Assembly (NCBI GenBank): GCA_022823145.1
Contig: JAJDXS010000064.1
Coordinates: 1 to 64,000, forward strand
Direction of reading: 5' to 3'
Length of the DNA: 64,000 nucleotides
Source of the DNA: Gemmatimonadota bacterium
Lineage (GTDB): Bacteria > Gemmatimonadota > Gemmatimonadetes > Longimicrobiales > Gaopeijiaceae
The first letter of the stretch is position 1. Each line of letters opens with the position of its first letter. The translations under genes and the position numbers were made by a program. Shown piece by piece: positions 1 to 9,402 of this stretch. The notes under the pieces are model-generated. The model was given only the letters and a program-made list of their open reading frames with translations, ran no database searches and was not told the DNA's origin.

Positions 1-11
1 CCGGTACGCCT

Positions 12-329
12 TCATGAACGCATACCCCCGCCAGGGATCGATCCGCTCTCCCTCGCGAACCAGGCCGCTGCTTTTTTTAAGATGTCCCGCTCCATCCTGA
101 GCCGCTTGACTTCCCGCTTCAACTCCCGCATCTCCTTGCGGGCCTCCGTCGTCAGTCCGTCGCTCCGCCGGCCCTCGTCGAGGTCCGCCTGCTTCACCCA
201 GTTCCGGATCGTCTGTTCCGACGGCTCGAACTCGCGCGCCAGCGACCCCGGGCTACGCCCAGCTCTCACCAGCTCGACGATCCGCTCCTTGTACTCCGAC
301 GGATACCGCCCCTTCCTGCTTCCCGCCAT
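12..329 (-). CDS. IS3-family transposase subunit OrfA
   Basis: This 105-aa protein has a helix-turn-helix of the Tnp-IS3/IS911 type in the first 55 residues (YPSEYKERIVELV, then SEQTIRNWVKQ) and a charged leucine-zipper-like coiled coil to about residue 87 (REMRELKREVKRLRMERDIL). OrfA binds the IS ends. The OrfAB fusion made by -1 frameshifting is the actual transposase. The start is well supported by a near-perfect Shine-Dalgarno (AAGGAGGTGA) about five bases upstream. The slippery run sits at codons LKK, the usual place for the OrfA to OrfB shift. OrfB continues beyond the window start, so integrity of the element cannot be judged. Confidence 0.9.
   Translation of the reverse strand: MAGSRKGRYPSEYKERIVELVRAGRSPGSLAREFEPSEQTIRNWVKQADLDEGRRSDGLTTEARKEMRELKREVKRLRMERDILKKAAAWFARESGSIPGGGMRS
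68..82 (-). promoter_or_regulatory. Programmed -1 frameshift site of the IS3 transposase
   Basis: On the minus strand a run of seven A residues (72-78) follows TT and precedes GCAGC. In the zero frame it reads TTA AAA AAA GCA. Slipping one base back opens a frame continuing to the window edge with the peptide VREGERIDPW, the expected N-terminus of IS3 OrfB. A-rich slippery heptamers are the known mechanism for OrfAB production in this family. No downstream stimulatory structure was resolved by eye. Confidence 0.75.
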
Positions 330-386
330 GACTCACCTCCTTGGTTGCCACCAATGGAAAAGTGTCCGTCATAGCGGGGCAACTCC

Positions 387-778
387 ATTTCGCACCCAAA
401 AAGGCGAAGAGAATGACGAGGTCGAAGGAGGGGAAGCGATCTTTTAGGAAGAGATTCCGCCGAGCCTGCCGGAACGCGCGCGAGGAAGGGAACCGGCATC
501 TGACCGTCCATCACTTGAGGGAGGCGGGATTGGATGCGAGAGGTAGAGATTTGGCGCCGCCGCGAGAGGATTCACGACAGTAGAATCTGATGGCGAAGGG
601 AGAATCCCCCCACGGCTTGGGGTTGATTTCCCTCGTGAATTGCAGGGTTTGCCCTCTATGGAGCGGTGGGGTGCGCTGGCGATACTGATGGCATGCCGGA
701 TCGGACGCTCCGGTTCGGCCAGCGAAACGGGCCGACGGACCAACGGAATCGGCCCGGTGCCAGAAGGAGGCAAGAACG
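387..778. other. Gap without a recognised gene
   Basis: About 390 bases between the IS end and the first lipoprotein gene. Short frames on both strands lack recognisable family features and start signals. The only clear element is the strong AAGGAGG ribosome binding site at about 764-770 serving the gene at 779. I see no other structure. Confidence 0.5.
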
Positions 779-1405
779 ATGTCAGCACGCACGATGCCCG
801 CAATTGTCCTCATGCTCGCACTCACGGCGGCCTGCGACGACACTCCCGTGGCGCCGGCGGACCCCCCGCCACCCGATCCCGTTGAAGGGCTCACGGCAGA
901 GGAGTCCGTGGCGCTCTTCCGGGGGATCACCAGGCTGTCGTTCGCCGACGCCAACGCCCTTCATCCCGGCAGCGTCCTGGTCGACTGCCCGAAGGGCGGC
1001 CAGGTGGAAGTGATCGAGACCATCGAAGAGTTTCAGGCGGACGGCGGGTCCGCCGAAATGGACGCGGCCTTCACGATCATTCCGACCAGATGCCAGATGA
1101 GGACCCAGGGCAACCTGTTCATCGTGGACGGCGATCCGGGGCTTCGTACCGAAATGCACCTCGAGGCCGATAGGGTGGGATTCCGGGAGGTCGTCCACAT
1201 CACGGGCACGATCACCGGCGACCTCAGTTGGCAGTTGCATCTGCGCACGGGCAGTTGTCCGATCTACGGCACGCTCGACGCGTGGGCCAGCGTGGTGCCG
1301 GATCCCGACTCGCACGGCTCCGGCTACTTCACCGGTTCGGTGTGCGGCCACGAGGTGAAGATCGACACCTCGAATCTGTTGCAGCCACCGCCCTTCCCGA
1401 CCTGA
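779..1405 (+). CDS. Hypothetical lipoprotein
   Basis: A 208-aa protein with a lipoprotein signal peptide: a hydrophobic stretch ending in the lipobox LTAAC (Cys about residue 19), so it is probably anchored to a membrane facing the periplasm or outside. The mature part begins with a proline-rich linker (PADPPPPDP) followed by a compact domain with several Cys residues and beta-strand-like alternation. I do not recognise a family. The start is fixed by AAGGAGG eight bases upstream. A GC-rich hairpin follows at 1431-1469. It lies upstream of a second small lipoprotein gene with which it may have been co-acquired; sequence similarity between the two is not evident. Confidence 0.8.
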   Translation: MSARTMPAIVLMLALTAACDDTPVAPADPPPPDPVEGLTAEESVALFRGITRLSFADANALHPGSVLVDCPKGGQVEVIETIEEFQADGGSAEMDAAFTIIPTRCQMRTQGNLFIVDGDPGLRTEMHLEADRVGFREVVHITGTITGDLSWQLHLRTGSCPIYGTLDAWASVVPDPDSHGSGYFTGSVCGHEVKIDTSNLLQPPPFPT

Positions 1406-1430
1406 GCCCGGGCAAACTCGCCCAGCGCGG

Positions 1431-1480
1431 GGGCGGGGCGGGGTCTTTGTTCTTGGTCCCGCCCCGCCCTATTGTTGTCT
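1431..1480 (+). terminator. Rho-independent-like terminator
   Basis: GGGCGGGGCGGG (1431-1442) pairs perfectly with CCCGCCCCGCCC (1458-1469) around a 15-base loop, followed by the T-rich tail ATTGTTGTCTTG. It lies 25 bases after the stop of the lipoprotein gene ending at 1405 and probably ends its transcript. Confidence 0.7.
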
Positions 1481-1537
1481 TGACCTGCTCCGGCGTTGTC
1501 CCCGGAGCCGCAGAAGAGCGAAAACGGGAGGCTCGAT

Positions 1538-2077
1538 ATGGCGGTCGCGCGAGGGGCTGCCCTGCTGTTGGCCGTGGTGCTGGGAGCCTGTGACCGGGGT
1601 GATGACTGCTTCGGTTCCGGCGGCGGATGGTTCGGCGGCGAGTCGATGACGCCGCCCTTGCTTCCGATCGACGGCACCTGGGAGGGTCGCGAGGCTCCAT
1701 TCCGCGGCAGTGCCGTATGGTGGCGCTTTGAGCTGGAGGAGCAGTACGACCAGGCGGACGGTGTTCTGGAGGGGAGCTACGTCACCGACTATTTCTTCCA
1801 TTGGGCGGGTCTGCGAGACGTGGACACGGCACAGGGTACGGTCACGGGGTTTCATTGTCGCGAACTGGAGGAGGTCGAAATCGAATTCGAGATCACCTTC
1901 CCGGGGAATTACGGACACGAACCGCCGGCCGAGCTCTGCCGCTTTTTCGGCAGGGAGCGGGGGTACGATCGGTTGAACGGGCTGCTGAGTTGCCAGGAGA
2001 AGCCGCCCGGCGAGGTATCCCCGTATCCGGTGCGTGAGTCGGCGATGTACCTCGACCGGGTGGACGGGCCGTTCTGA
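1538..2077 (+). CDS. Hypothetical lipoprotein
   Basis: A 179-aa product. The signal peptide is short with lipobox LGAC (Cys about residue 17), then a Gly/Ser-rich linker and a globular domain rich in Trp, Tyr and acidic residues with several Cys. No family is recognised; it has the look of a small secreted binding or calycin-like beta protein, which is a guess. The frame is open upstream to 1496. I chose ATG 1538 because GGGAGG lies just ahead of it and the hydrophobic signal follows directly, while the 1496 start would place a charged tail before the signal. A GC-rich hairpin follows the stop. Confidence 0.75.
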   Translation: MAVARGAALLLAVVLGACDRGDDCFGSGGGWFGGESMTPPLLPIDGTWEGREAPFRGSAVWWRFELEEQYDQADGVLEGSYVTDYFFHWAGLRDVDTAQGTVTGFHCRELEEVEIEFEITFPGNYGHEPPAELCRFFGRERGYDRLNGLLSCQEKPPGEVSPYPVRESAMYLDRVDGPF

Positions 2078-2114
2078 GGCGAAGCCGACGCATAACCGAT
2101 AGCTCTCGCCCGGC

Positions 2115-2155
2115 ACGGGGCGGGCAAAAGGACCTTGGTTTTGGCCGCGCCCCGC
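2115..2155 (+). terminator. Imperfect GC-rich hairpin, likely terminator
   Basis: GGGGCGGGCAAAA (from about 2117) faces TTTTGGCCGCGCCCC (to about 2155) with one or two mismatches. It sits some 40 bases after the stop of the lipoprotein gene ending at 2077. It resembles the hairpin at 1431-1469 in arms and in a TTGG-containing loop. Confidence 0.5.
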
Positions 2156-2359
2156 TTCCTGGTGTTCCGGCGTCCCACATTTTCCAGGGCGACTCATGGG
2201 GAGTCATGCGGATCGGAACCACGCATCGCAGCGCGGACAGGGGTCGAAAAACTGAACGCCGTCCGGAAATCCGTACGCCAAGCGCGTGAGGGGGCCGCAA
2301 ACAGCAGCGGCGTCAGCCTTTATGCCGACCTGAGCTTACGTCTCCGGTCTAAAAGGTGT

Positions 2360-2450
2360 CTTGAGTCTATTTCGGCCTTCGGCGAACTCAAACTACTCCG
2401 GCCTTCGTTCGACGATTCACGTTTCACCGACCGGCGGCTTGTCGCCGGTC
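2360..2450 (-). other. Paired hairpins at the tnpB 3' end (candidate IS right end or guide-RNA scaffold)
   Basis: Two stem-loops flank the tnpB-like stop codon. GACCGGCG (2429-2436) pairs with CGCCGGTC (2443-2450), a perfect 8-bp stem. TTGAGT near 2360 pairs with ACTCAA near 2390, with an inner GCC-TTC-GGC. In IS200/IS605 elements the guide (omega) RNA spans the 3' end of tnpB and the right end, so the position fits. The identity is inference, because hairpins are common in GC-rich DNA. Confidence 0.35.
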
Positions 2451-3431
2451 TCCACGCGCGTTCGAGGCGCTTTCACGCCCCGGTTCCGGCGGGCCTCGCC
2501 GTACCTGTAGCTCGCGGCCGTGCCATTCCGACTTGTACTTGAGCTGGCGCAGCACCTCGCCCCGGATCCCCTCTGCGAAGATCACGCCGGCGGAGCGCAC
2601 CATGGTCGTGGTGAGCTTGTGGTGGCGGTCGCGCTCGCGGTTCCTGATTCTCCTCGCGACGGTGCGGAACCGTTCCAGGAGGCGCGCCTTCCGCTTCGAG
2701 CCGTCCTTGCAACGATCCATGCGGCGCTGCAGCCGCCTGAGCCGGCGCCATTCATCGGCCATGCGCTCGTCCGGCGCGACGAGACTTGTGTCGAGAGGTG
2801 CGCCGTCCAGTGCGGCAACGATGATGCCGCCGTCCTGGCGCACATCGCCCACCGCCGCCGCGGGGGCGGTGGACTCCACCGGGCCGCATTCGAAGACGCA
2901 CGACAGCATCCACCGCTCCCCCGCGTCGCGCCAAAGGCGAATCGAGACCAGGCCCCGGGTGGCGCGGCGCTTTGGCCCCGGAAGCCGGCGGGCGGGCAGG
3001 TCGCCACCGCGCCAGCGCATCCAGCCGAACTTCGGAAGGCGAACGCGGGTGGTATCGAAACGGACGCCGGCGTTGCTCAGGTAGATCGCCGGTGCCCGTC
3101 CCTCCGGCTTGAACCTCGGCAGCCCCTGGCCCGGTCTGATCTTTCGATGCCAGTTGCGGAACGCATTGTGCACGTCGGCAGCCGCTTGGTAGACCGCGCT
3201 CGCGGGAAAGGGATTCCGGTCATCGAGGCGGTGGTGCCAGTCCTGCGCGAAGGCGCGGAGAGCCTTGAAGGCCATGTGCCGTCCGGTCTCGGAGTACTTC
3301 TGGTACGAGGCACCGAGCAGGGCGTTCGACAGTTCGCGAAGCCCTTCCCGGCACTCAGCAAGCGCATGTGCCTGGAGCCGGTTGGGGTACAGCCGGCACT
3401 GCCAGCCGACGTAACGCAGCTTGCTGTCCAA
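2424..3431 (-). pseudogene. tnpB: TnpB-like nuclease relic of an IS200/IS605-type element
   Basis: About 335 codons read from a TTG at 3431 (peptide LDSKLRYVGW then CRLYPN, the typical TnpB N-terminus). The frame is open further upstream to 3623 without similarity. The body shows TnpB landmarks: a wedge-like N-half, LPRFK, the basic stretch with RDRHHKLTT, VIFAEGI (normally the IVVEDL catalytic Glu region) and LKYKSEWHGR near the end. The first RuvC Asp motif, normally GIDLG, reads GDVRQDGG. The Cys4 zinc finger after the EWHGR region is absent, and a TnpB-like tail (NRGVKAPRTRVETG) appears only in another frame. No TnpA is nearby. It is most likely inactive, though a repurposed DNA-binding remnant is possible. 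Confidence 0.7.
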
Positions 3432-3963
3432 TGGCGCGGCACCTTTGGCGTGGAGGCAGCGCAGCACCCAATCGGAGTGGACCGGGGAGTGACGCTGCCT
3501 TGAGCGGTCTGTCACGGAGAATCGAGTATGGGGTACGATAAGATGCTTGGGCAGTGCCCGTCCACCCAGTGCCCGGTCGGCATGGCTATTGCGTACGCTG
3601 GAGCACCCCCTCCACCATTCCACATCGGCCCGTCCGTCCGGGACCCTTTACTCTCCCCACGGTTTGTCATCCTTTCCAGGGGGGCACCCGGCAGGCGGGC
3701 CGAATGGGGTGTGCAAGAATCTGGACGTCGCACGAAAACCTGACCGCCATGAGAGGTCCTGGGCCTTCACGGACGCGCTATTCCTCGCCTGTCAGGGCCG
3801 TGAAGGGCGTTTGGCCCCGGTTGGCACGGCTCTTGCGGTACGAAGGCCGTTTACCGGATCACCGCTTTCCCGCGTGGAGGGCGTTTTGGACATACATGAG
3901 CTTTCCCCCGGCTGGCGCCAGATGGGCGCTGGCCATCACATCCGCAAGGAGAAATGCAACATT
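3432..3963. other. Upstream region of the giant lipoprotein gene
   Basis: Open frames run through this region on both strands, but none has family features or a good start. It contains the sigma-54-type promoter at 3822-3837 and the ribosome binding site AAGGAG near 3946. The remainder, between the TnpB relic and the promoter, is unassigned. Confidence 0.5.
3822..3837 (+). promoter_or_regulatory. Candidate sigma-54 (-24/-12) promoter
   Basis: The sequence TGGCACGGCTCTTGCG matches the RpoN consensus TGGCACG-N4-TTGCW at all but the last base. GG (3823-3824) and GC (3835-3836) are separated by exactly ten bases. Transcription would start near 3848, giving a leader of about 115 nt before the ATG at 3964. 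An activator (enhancer-binding protein) site was not recognised. The match is by eye. Confidence 0.55.
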
Positions 3964-6900
3964 ATGAGTAGATTCACCAAGCTACTCGCGGCAGTTGCGT
4001 TGCTCGGGATCCCTCTCGCCGCCTGTGATGAGGGCACAGTTCCTCCGCCGGTCGGCTCGATCAGCGGTACGGTATCGATCGAGGGAACCGGGGTTGACGG
4101 AGTATCCGTCAACCTGAGCAACGGCAACTCCACCACCACCGCTGGTGGCGGTAGCTACCGCTTCGACAATGTCGAGGGGGGAGCCTACACCGTCACCATC
4201 AGTGGATTCCCGTCGGACGCCACGTTCGACGCAACCTCGGCCGCGGCGACGATCTCGTCGGCCGGCCAGAGCGTCACGCTCAACTTCACGGGCGCGTACA
4301 TCCGTACCGCCAGCGTGATGGGGTCGGTCACGGTCGAGAACATGGGCCTGCCCGGCGTCACGGTTACGCTCACCGGCGTATCCAGCGCGACGGCGACCAC
4401 CGACGACAGCGGCCAGTACGCCTTCACCGGCCTCCGGATGGGCAGCTACTCGGTCGAGATCTCGGGCTTCGACAACGACGAGGTCGGATTCTCGAACACC
4501 GCTTCGGCCGTAACGGTCGGCGTGGGCGAGAGCAAGATCGTCAGCTTCGACGGCACGTACCTCCGCACGGCCGGCATTCAGGGCCGGGTGAGCGTGGAGG
4601 GCGCGGGCCTCGAGGGCGTCAACGTCAGCCTGAGCGGCGGCCCGGACGGCGTCAGCGAGACGACCACGACCGACGCCAGCGGCCAGTACAGCTTCGCGAA
4701 GCTGCGGGCCGGCGACTACGCGGTCGGCATTTCGGGCTACAACACCGACGACTACGAGTTCGAGGTCACGTCGCAGAACGTGACGGTCGCGCTCGGCGAG
4801 ACGGCGAACGTTCCCTTCGAGGGCGTGCTTCTCCGCACGTCGGGCATCAGCGGCCGGGTGAGCGTCGAGGGCATGGGCCTCGAGGGCATCACGGTGACGC
4901 TGTCCATGGCGGATGCCGAAGACATGACGACCGCGACCGACGCGGGCGGCACGTACGCGTTCTCCGGTCTGGCGGCGGGCACCTACACGGTCTCGATCGC
5001 GGTCGAGAGCGACGCGTACGTGTTCGAGTCAATGAGCATGGACGTGACGGTCGCCGACGACGAAGTGGGGATCGTGAACTTCGAGGGCGCGCATGCGAGG
5101 ACGGCGAGCGTGTCCGGCATGCTGTTCATCGACGAGTTGATGAAGAACGACATGTACGACGAAGGCGAGGATCCGCTCCCGCACGCCGGTGTTCCGGTGG
5201 TGCTGGTGGGTCCCGGCGTCAACGACCAGATGCCGAGCGCGACGGATTCGACCGGCGCGTACTCGTTCATGGGCCTGCGCGCGGGCAGCTACCAGCTGGT
5301 GGTACCGGTCACCGGGCCGATGGGCGACTTCGCCTATGGCGGATCCGCGACCGGCTATGCGATCGAACTCGGTGTCGGCGCGGCGCACACGCAGAACCTG
5401 CCGGTCGACATCACGCACACGACGGTCCACTTCGGCGTCACGCTGAAGGCCGGAGAGACGCGCGGCATGCCGCTTCCCGGCGCCATGGTCTCGGTTTACT
5501 CGGACGCGATGGGCGAGACCAAGATCGGCGACGGCATGACCATGGTCAACGAAGAGACCATGCACGCCGTAGCGTCGATCCGGGTCCCGCGTGCCGGCAC
5601 CAGCGGCAACATGGTGTACGCGGGCGTCGCCGCGGAGGGCTACCACGTGGGCGACGGCCTGACGGCCGTGACGTGGGATCCGCAGAAGACGTACACCCAG
5701 GGTGCGAACGAAAACGACGTTCTCAACCTGATGGTCGACGTCAGCGTCAGCGGCGCAACGGTCATGACCGAGTACGGCGGCGGTGAACCGCTGGCCGGCT
5801 GGGCGATCAGCATTGGGCACGGCGATGTCATGGAAGCGGACACGCTGGACGACGACGGTATGGCGTCGTTCAAGATGGAGTTGCCCGAGGCCGTTCTGCC
5901 GATGCTGCCCAAGGCGTTCACCTTCTCGGTCAACGCCGAACAGGACGATGATCTGGACGGCGGCGAGATGTTCGAAGCGACTTCGTTCGAGTACATGCAC
6001 ACCGGACTTTCGCTGATGGGCACGATGGAAGGCGCGCTCGAGGGGAAATACACGACGCAGACGCTGATGGTGTCGGTGTATCACGAGGTCGACCAGGTTC
6101 CCGGCTTCACCGGCAATATCGGCACCGGAGACGCGTCGACCACCTGCAGCGCCAGAGATGACGACAATGTGTGCGTCACCGGCGTGGAACTCCAGCTCCG
6201 CCATGAAACGCCGAGCAACCGGCGGAACACCATCGATCCGGACGTGTGGCGGTGGGACACCAGCGGTTCCGACCGAACGGTGTGGGTCGACAAGGGCGTC
6301 TACACCTTCAAGAACCTCCCGGCCGACCTGAACCTCTTCGTGCTGGCAGACGAAATCGGTCATGTCGAGATCGTACCTGCCGACAATCTGGCAGCGTATG
6401 AGAACCTGGAGGACAATGGGGTCGAGGGCGGTGCCTTCGGTCCTGAAGGCGGCTTCAGTCACACGGTCCGGCTCTGCCCGGGAAGGACGAGAGACCCGAC
6501 GGGCCAGGACCACGGCGAGTGCGGCTCGTTCGGCTTCGTGCACACGCACACGGTGGCCGCGCATGTGAAGAAGAGGATCGTCGAGACGGACAACGACGAA
6601 GGCTTCAAGGCCGAGAGGGACATCAATGTGACCGGGGTCGAACTCGGCCTCACCCCCACCGCCGGCAAGAACATGGCGGGCGAGGCGGAATCGATCACGA
6701 CACTGAAGAGTGCCGTCAGGTCGGCGGGCGAGGGCTCGAGCTCCAGCGCCTGGGACGACGAAGTCGACGAGCGGCAGGATCTGTACTTCGGCCGCATGGC
6801 CGAGGGCGTCTACGGCTTTTCCCTGACCAGCAAATGGGCGGCGTACCTCAACGGTGACGCCCGGATCGGCAAAGAGTACCGGCTCAAGGCCGATGACGTG

Positions 6901-9336
6901 ATGGACGTCACTGACCGGACCGGTGCAGACGGTCCCTTCCGCCCCGGCGACGACAGTGAAGGCGTCTACTTCGAGGTGCGGCCCACCACGAGTACGCTCT
7001 ATGGCTTCGTCAATGACGATTCGGGAGACCCCATCGAAGATGTCGAGGTGACGGTCAACGGCGTAACGGTGATGACCGATATCGACGGTCGCTACATCGC
7101 GCCGGACTTCAGCCGCATGACGTCCAGAGCATCGAGGACCGCCGGCTCCAAGCTGTACATTTCGTTCTCCAAGACCGGATACGACACGCTGAGAGACGAC
7201 CCGAATCACGCGAGATCAAGTAGCAGGTATCAGATCGCAGACGCCGACGGTGCCAAGAACGGCATCGACTTCCAGGACAACGATCCGCAGCAGCTCGACG
7301 TCGTGCTCGAGGGATCGCAACTCGTGGCGACGATCACGGGCACGGTCACGGACAAGGACGGCGACCCCGTCGCCGGCGTCGACCTCACGGTGGTCAACGA
7401 GGCCGGCGAGGACGTTCTGAACAACCGGCAGTGGATCAGCGCGATTGGCGCGTATTGCACGGTCGACGCGGTGAACTGCCGGAGGACCGGTGACGACGGA
7501 ACCTACGAGATGCAGGTCAAGGTCACGGACGACGACGAAGACTACACCATCACGCCGAGCAAGAACCGGTATTACTTCGACAACACCACCGAGCAAGAAA
7601 CGCTCGAAGCCGGCGACTCGGAAGACGGCGTGGACTTCGAGGCGCTCCGCCAGAGCAGGATTCGCGGATCCGTCGAGGACGCCGACGGCGACAACATGGG
7701 CGGCGTAACCGTCACTGCCACGGCCCTGGACAGAGATCCCGTCTACGCACCCAGCGACGAGACCAACGACAACGGTCGCTTCACCATCTGGGTCGACGGC
7801 GACGAGACGTACAACGTCATGGCCATGGCGGATGGCTACACCTTCGGGAATACGGAAGACGACGATAACCTCCGGGTCAGGGTCGATGACGACGAGCTGC
7901 ACGACATCGGTACCTTCACGGGGACCGTGTCCGATGTGGGCCTGAGTTCGGTCACGGTGAATGGCGCCACAGTCGCCGCCGGCGACGACGGCAACTACGC
8001 CACGGAAGTGGCCAATACCGTCGAGCAGGCGACGATCGTGGCGACGGCCGCGAATTCGAGCGCCACGGTGACCTACAGCGGCACCGACGCCGACGCCACG
8101 ATGGCCGGGCACCAGGTCGACCTCAGTGTGGGCGCCAACGCAACCACGGTGACGGTCACCGCCCCCAGCGCAGCGACGATGGACTACACGGTGACGGTGA
8201 CGCGCCTGGATCCTGTTACGCTTCCGGATAGGAAGGTCACGCTGGTTCTGGGTACCAACCCCATCCGCGAGAACAGAGGCGAGAGCGCGATCACCGCAAC
8301 GCTCAACCGGGCGGCGGACGCTCCCTTCAACGTGACGGTATCCGCGCCTGCGGTCGCCGACGGCCACAGCTTCACCGTCAGTGACAACACCGAGCTGTAT
8401 TTCGCAGCGGGCGCCACGTCGAGCAGCAGCTCGTCCCTTGGCGATGCGGTCACGATCACCGCGGTCCCTGACAACGATTACACGGGCGACACGGAAGTCA
8501 CGGTGTCCGGCACGGTGAGCGGCGACGGCGTCGCGGCTCCGGACGATGTCATGCTGACGATCACCGAAGACGACGAGCCGGTGCGGGTGTCCATGATGCT
8601 CTCGAAGACTTCGATCGACGAGGCGGATGACGCCGCAACGACCGACGACGTTGAGAACGCGAGCCGCTTGTCGGTGACGCTTGACAGGGCAGCCGAAGCC
8701 GAACTCACGGTGGCGATAACGCTTGTAGGTACCGGTTTCAACCCCTCTGGGGCCGATTTGACCGCTGGAACCGGTGACACTGCTACCGCGAGCATAACTG
8801 TCGCCGCGGGCGCAACGGCGAGCACCGATACGATCACGATCACCGCCGTTGACGACGAGAATGAGATGGACCATTCGGTGACGATCAGCGGTGAAGCGAC
8901 TCCCGAGGCGGGGCTCTTGCAACCGGCCGACGTCACGCTCATGATCGAGGACGACGACGAGGCGCCAAGTGCCGTGACCGGGCTTGCTGCCAGCGCGGAC
9001 ACAGTGGCTGTTGGTGAGACCACCAAGGATGTCACGTTGACGTGGACCGCCCCGACTAGCTTCGGGTCCGAGGATGGGACGGATACGGATGCGACGACGG
9101 TCGTGTACCAGTACCGCACGAAGCTTTCGGGCGCACCAAGTTGGGGTGCCTGGACTGACATTACCCCGACTGATGGGAGCGGGGATGACGCGGGTAAGCA
9201 AGTGGGCACGGTAGCGTCCCAAGACGTGAACAGGACCCACCAATACCAGGTTCGGGCCAGGGCCACTTCCACTGGTCCGACAGGTCCGGATGGCGACACC
9301 GCTGAGTTGGTAATTCCGGCGGCCCCGACAAGCTGA
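3964..9336 (+). CDS. Giant multidomain surface lipoprotein (CarboxypepD_reg/Cna-B-like repeats)
   Basis: A 1790-aa protein. The signal peptide ends in the lipobox PLAAC (Cys 21). Residues ~31-470 hold five tandem beta-sandwich repeats of the carboxypeptidase-regulatory or SdrD/Cna-B type, each opening with a motif like GRVSVEG.GLEG and containing GxYxFxxLxxGxYxV. A less repetitive acidic middle follows. Three further such domains start near residues 1010, 1120 and 1230. Then come a cadherin-like beta-sandwich (~1323-1416, LSSVTVNGATV..), two Calx-beta-like domains (~1425-1664) and a C-terminal fibronectin-III-like domain (~1670-1785). The architecture suits a stalk-like adhesin or matrix protein. 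ATG 3964 was chosen for AAGGAGA upstream and the signal peptide. It is followed by a strong terminator and the autotransporter gene. Confidence 0.85.
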   Translation: MSRFTKLLAAVALLGIPLAACDEGTVPPPVGSISGTVSIEGTGVDGVSVNLSNGNSTTTAGGGSYRFDNVEGGAYTVTISGFPSDATFDATSAAATISSAGQSVTLNFTGAYIRTASVMGSVTVENMGLPGVTVTLTGVSSATATTDDSGQYAFTGLRMGSYSVEISGFDNDEVGFSNTASAVTVGVGESKIVSFDGTYLRTAGIQGRVSVEGAGLEGVNVSLSGGPDGVSETTTTDASGQYSFAKLRAGDYAVGISGYNTDDYEFEVTSQNVTVALGETANVPFEGVLLRTSGISGRVSVEGMGLEGITVTLSMADAEDMTTATDAGGTYAFSGLAAGTYTVSIAVESDAYVFESMSMDVTVADDEVGIVNFEGAHARTASVSGMLFIDELMKNDMYDEGEDPLPHAGVPVVLVGPGVNDQMPSATDSTGAYSFMGLRAGSYQLVVPVTGPMGDFAYGGSATGYAIELGVGAAHTQNLPVDITHTTVHFGVTLKAGETRGMPLPGAMVSVYSDAMGETKIGDGMTMVNEETMHAVASIRVPRAGTSGNMVYAGVAAEGYHVGDGLTAVTWDPQKTYTQGANENDVLNLMVDVSVSGATVMTEYGGGEPLAGWAISIGHGDVMEADTLDDDGMASFKMELPEAVLPMLPKAFTFSVNAEQDDDLDGGEMFEATSFEYMHTGLSLMGTMEGALEGKYTTQTLMVSVYHEVDQVPGFTGNIGTGDASTTCSARDDDNVCVTGVELQLRHETPSNRRNTIDPDVWRWDTSGSDRTVWVDKGVYTFKNLPADLNLFVLADEIGHVEIVPADNLAAYENLEDNGVEGGAFGPEGGFSHTVRLCPGRTRDPTGQDHGECGSFGFVHTHTVAAHVKKRIVETDNDEGFKAERDINVTGVELGLTPTAGKNMAGEAESITTLKSAVRSAGEGSSSSAWDDEVDERQDLYFGRMAEGVYGFSLTSKWAAYLNGDARIGKEYRLKADDVMDVTDRTGADGPFRPGDDSEGVYFEVRPTTSTLYGFVNDDSGDPIEDVEVTVNGVTVMTDIDGRYIAPDFSRMTSRASRTAGSKLYISFSKTGYDTLRDDPNHARSSSRYQIADADGAKNGIDFQDNDPQQLDVVLEGSQLVATITGTVTDKDGDPVAGVDLTVVNEAGEDVLNNRQWISAIGAYCTVDAVNCRRTGDDGTYEMQVKVTDDDEDYTITPSKNRYYFDNTTEQETLEAGDSEDGVDFEALRQSRIRGSVEDADGDNMGGVTVTATALDRDPVYAPSDETNDNGRFTIWVDGDETYNVMAMADGYTFGNTEDDDNLRVRVDDDELHDIGTFTGTVSDVGLSSVTVNGATVAAGDDGNYATEVANTVEQATIVATAANSSATVTYSGTDADATMAGHQVDLSVGANATTVTVTAPSAATMDYTVTVTRLDPVTLPDRKVTLVLGTNPIRENRGESAITATLNRAADAPFNVTVSAPAVADGHSFTVSDNTELYFAAGATSSSSSSLGDAVTITAVPDNDYTGDTEVTVSGTVSGDGVAAPDDVMLTITEDDEPVRVSMMLSKTSIDEADDAATTDDVENASRLSVTLDRAAEAELTVAITLVGTGFNPSGADLTAGTGDTATASITVAAGATASTDTITITAVDDENEMDHSVTISGEATPEAGLLQPADVTLMIEDDDEAPSAVTGLAASADTVAVGETTKDVTLTWTAPTSFGSEDGTDTDATTVVYQYRTKLSGAPSWGAWTDITPTDGSGDDAGKQVGTVASQDVNRTHQYQVRARATSTGPTGPDGDTAELVIPAAPTS

Positions 9337-9402
9337 TCCTCTAACGGCGGCGCACGGCAGGTAAGGCCCTTGGCCGAACTTGCCAAGCCGCGAGAAGCGG
9401 GT

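Larger units (their letters stand above)
1..386 (-). mobile_element. Partial IS3-family insertion sequence (cut by window start)
   Basis: The element reads leftward and runs off the window. It contains the orfA transposase subunit (12-329), a seven-A slippery run at 72-78 and, in the -1 frame beyond it, the beginning of orfB (peptide with RIDPW and FMKAY). A 33-base stretch ending near 386, at the ..ACTCCA end, is probably the terminal inverted repeat. It recurs almost exactly at 18031-18062 with different DNA on both sides. IS3 elements usually end TG..CA, which fits. The exact boundary and the target duplication cannot be fixed because the other end is outside the window. Confidence 0.75.

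Noticed and set aside
3547-3963. Longer N-terminal extension of the giant lipoprotein to 3547
   Set aside because: No ribosome binding site or signal there; the lipoprotein signal and AAGGAG fix the start at 3964, downstream of the sigma-54-type site.
9367-9387. Possible second sigma-54 site before the autotransporter (TTGGCCGAACTTGCC)
   Set aside because: GG and GC are eight, not ten, bases apart; it is rather part of an inverted repeat CTTGGC/GCCAAG.
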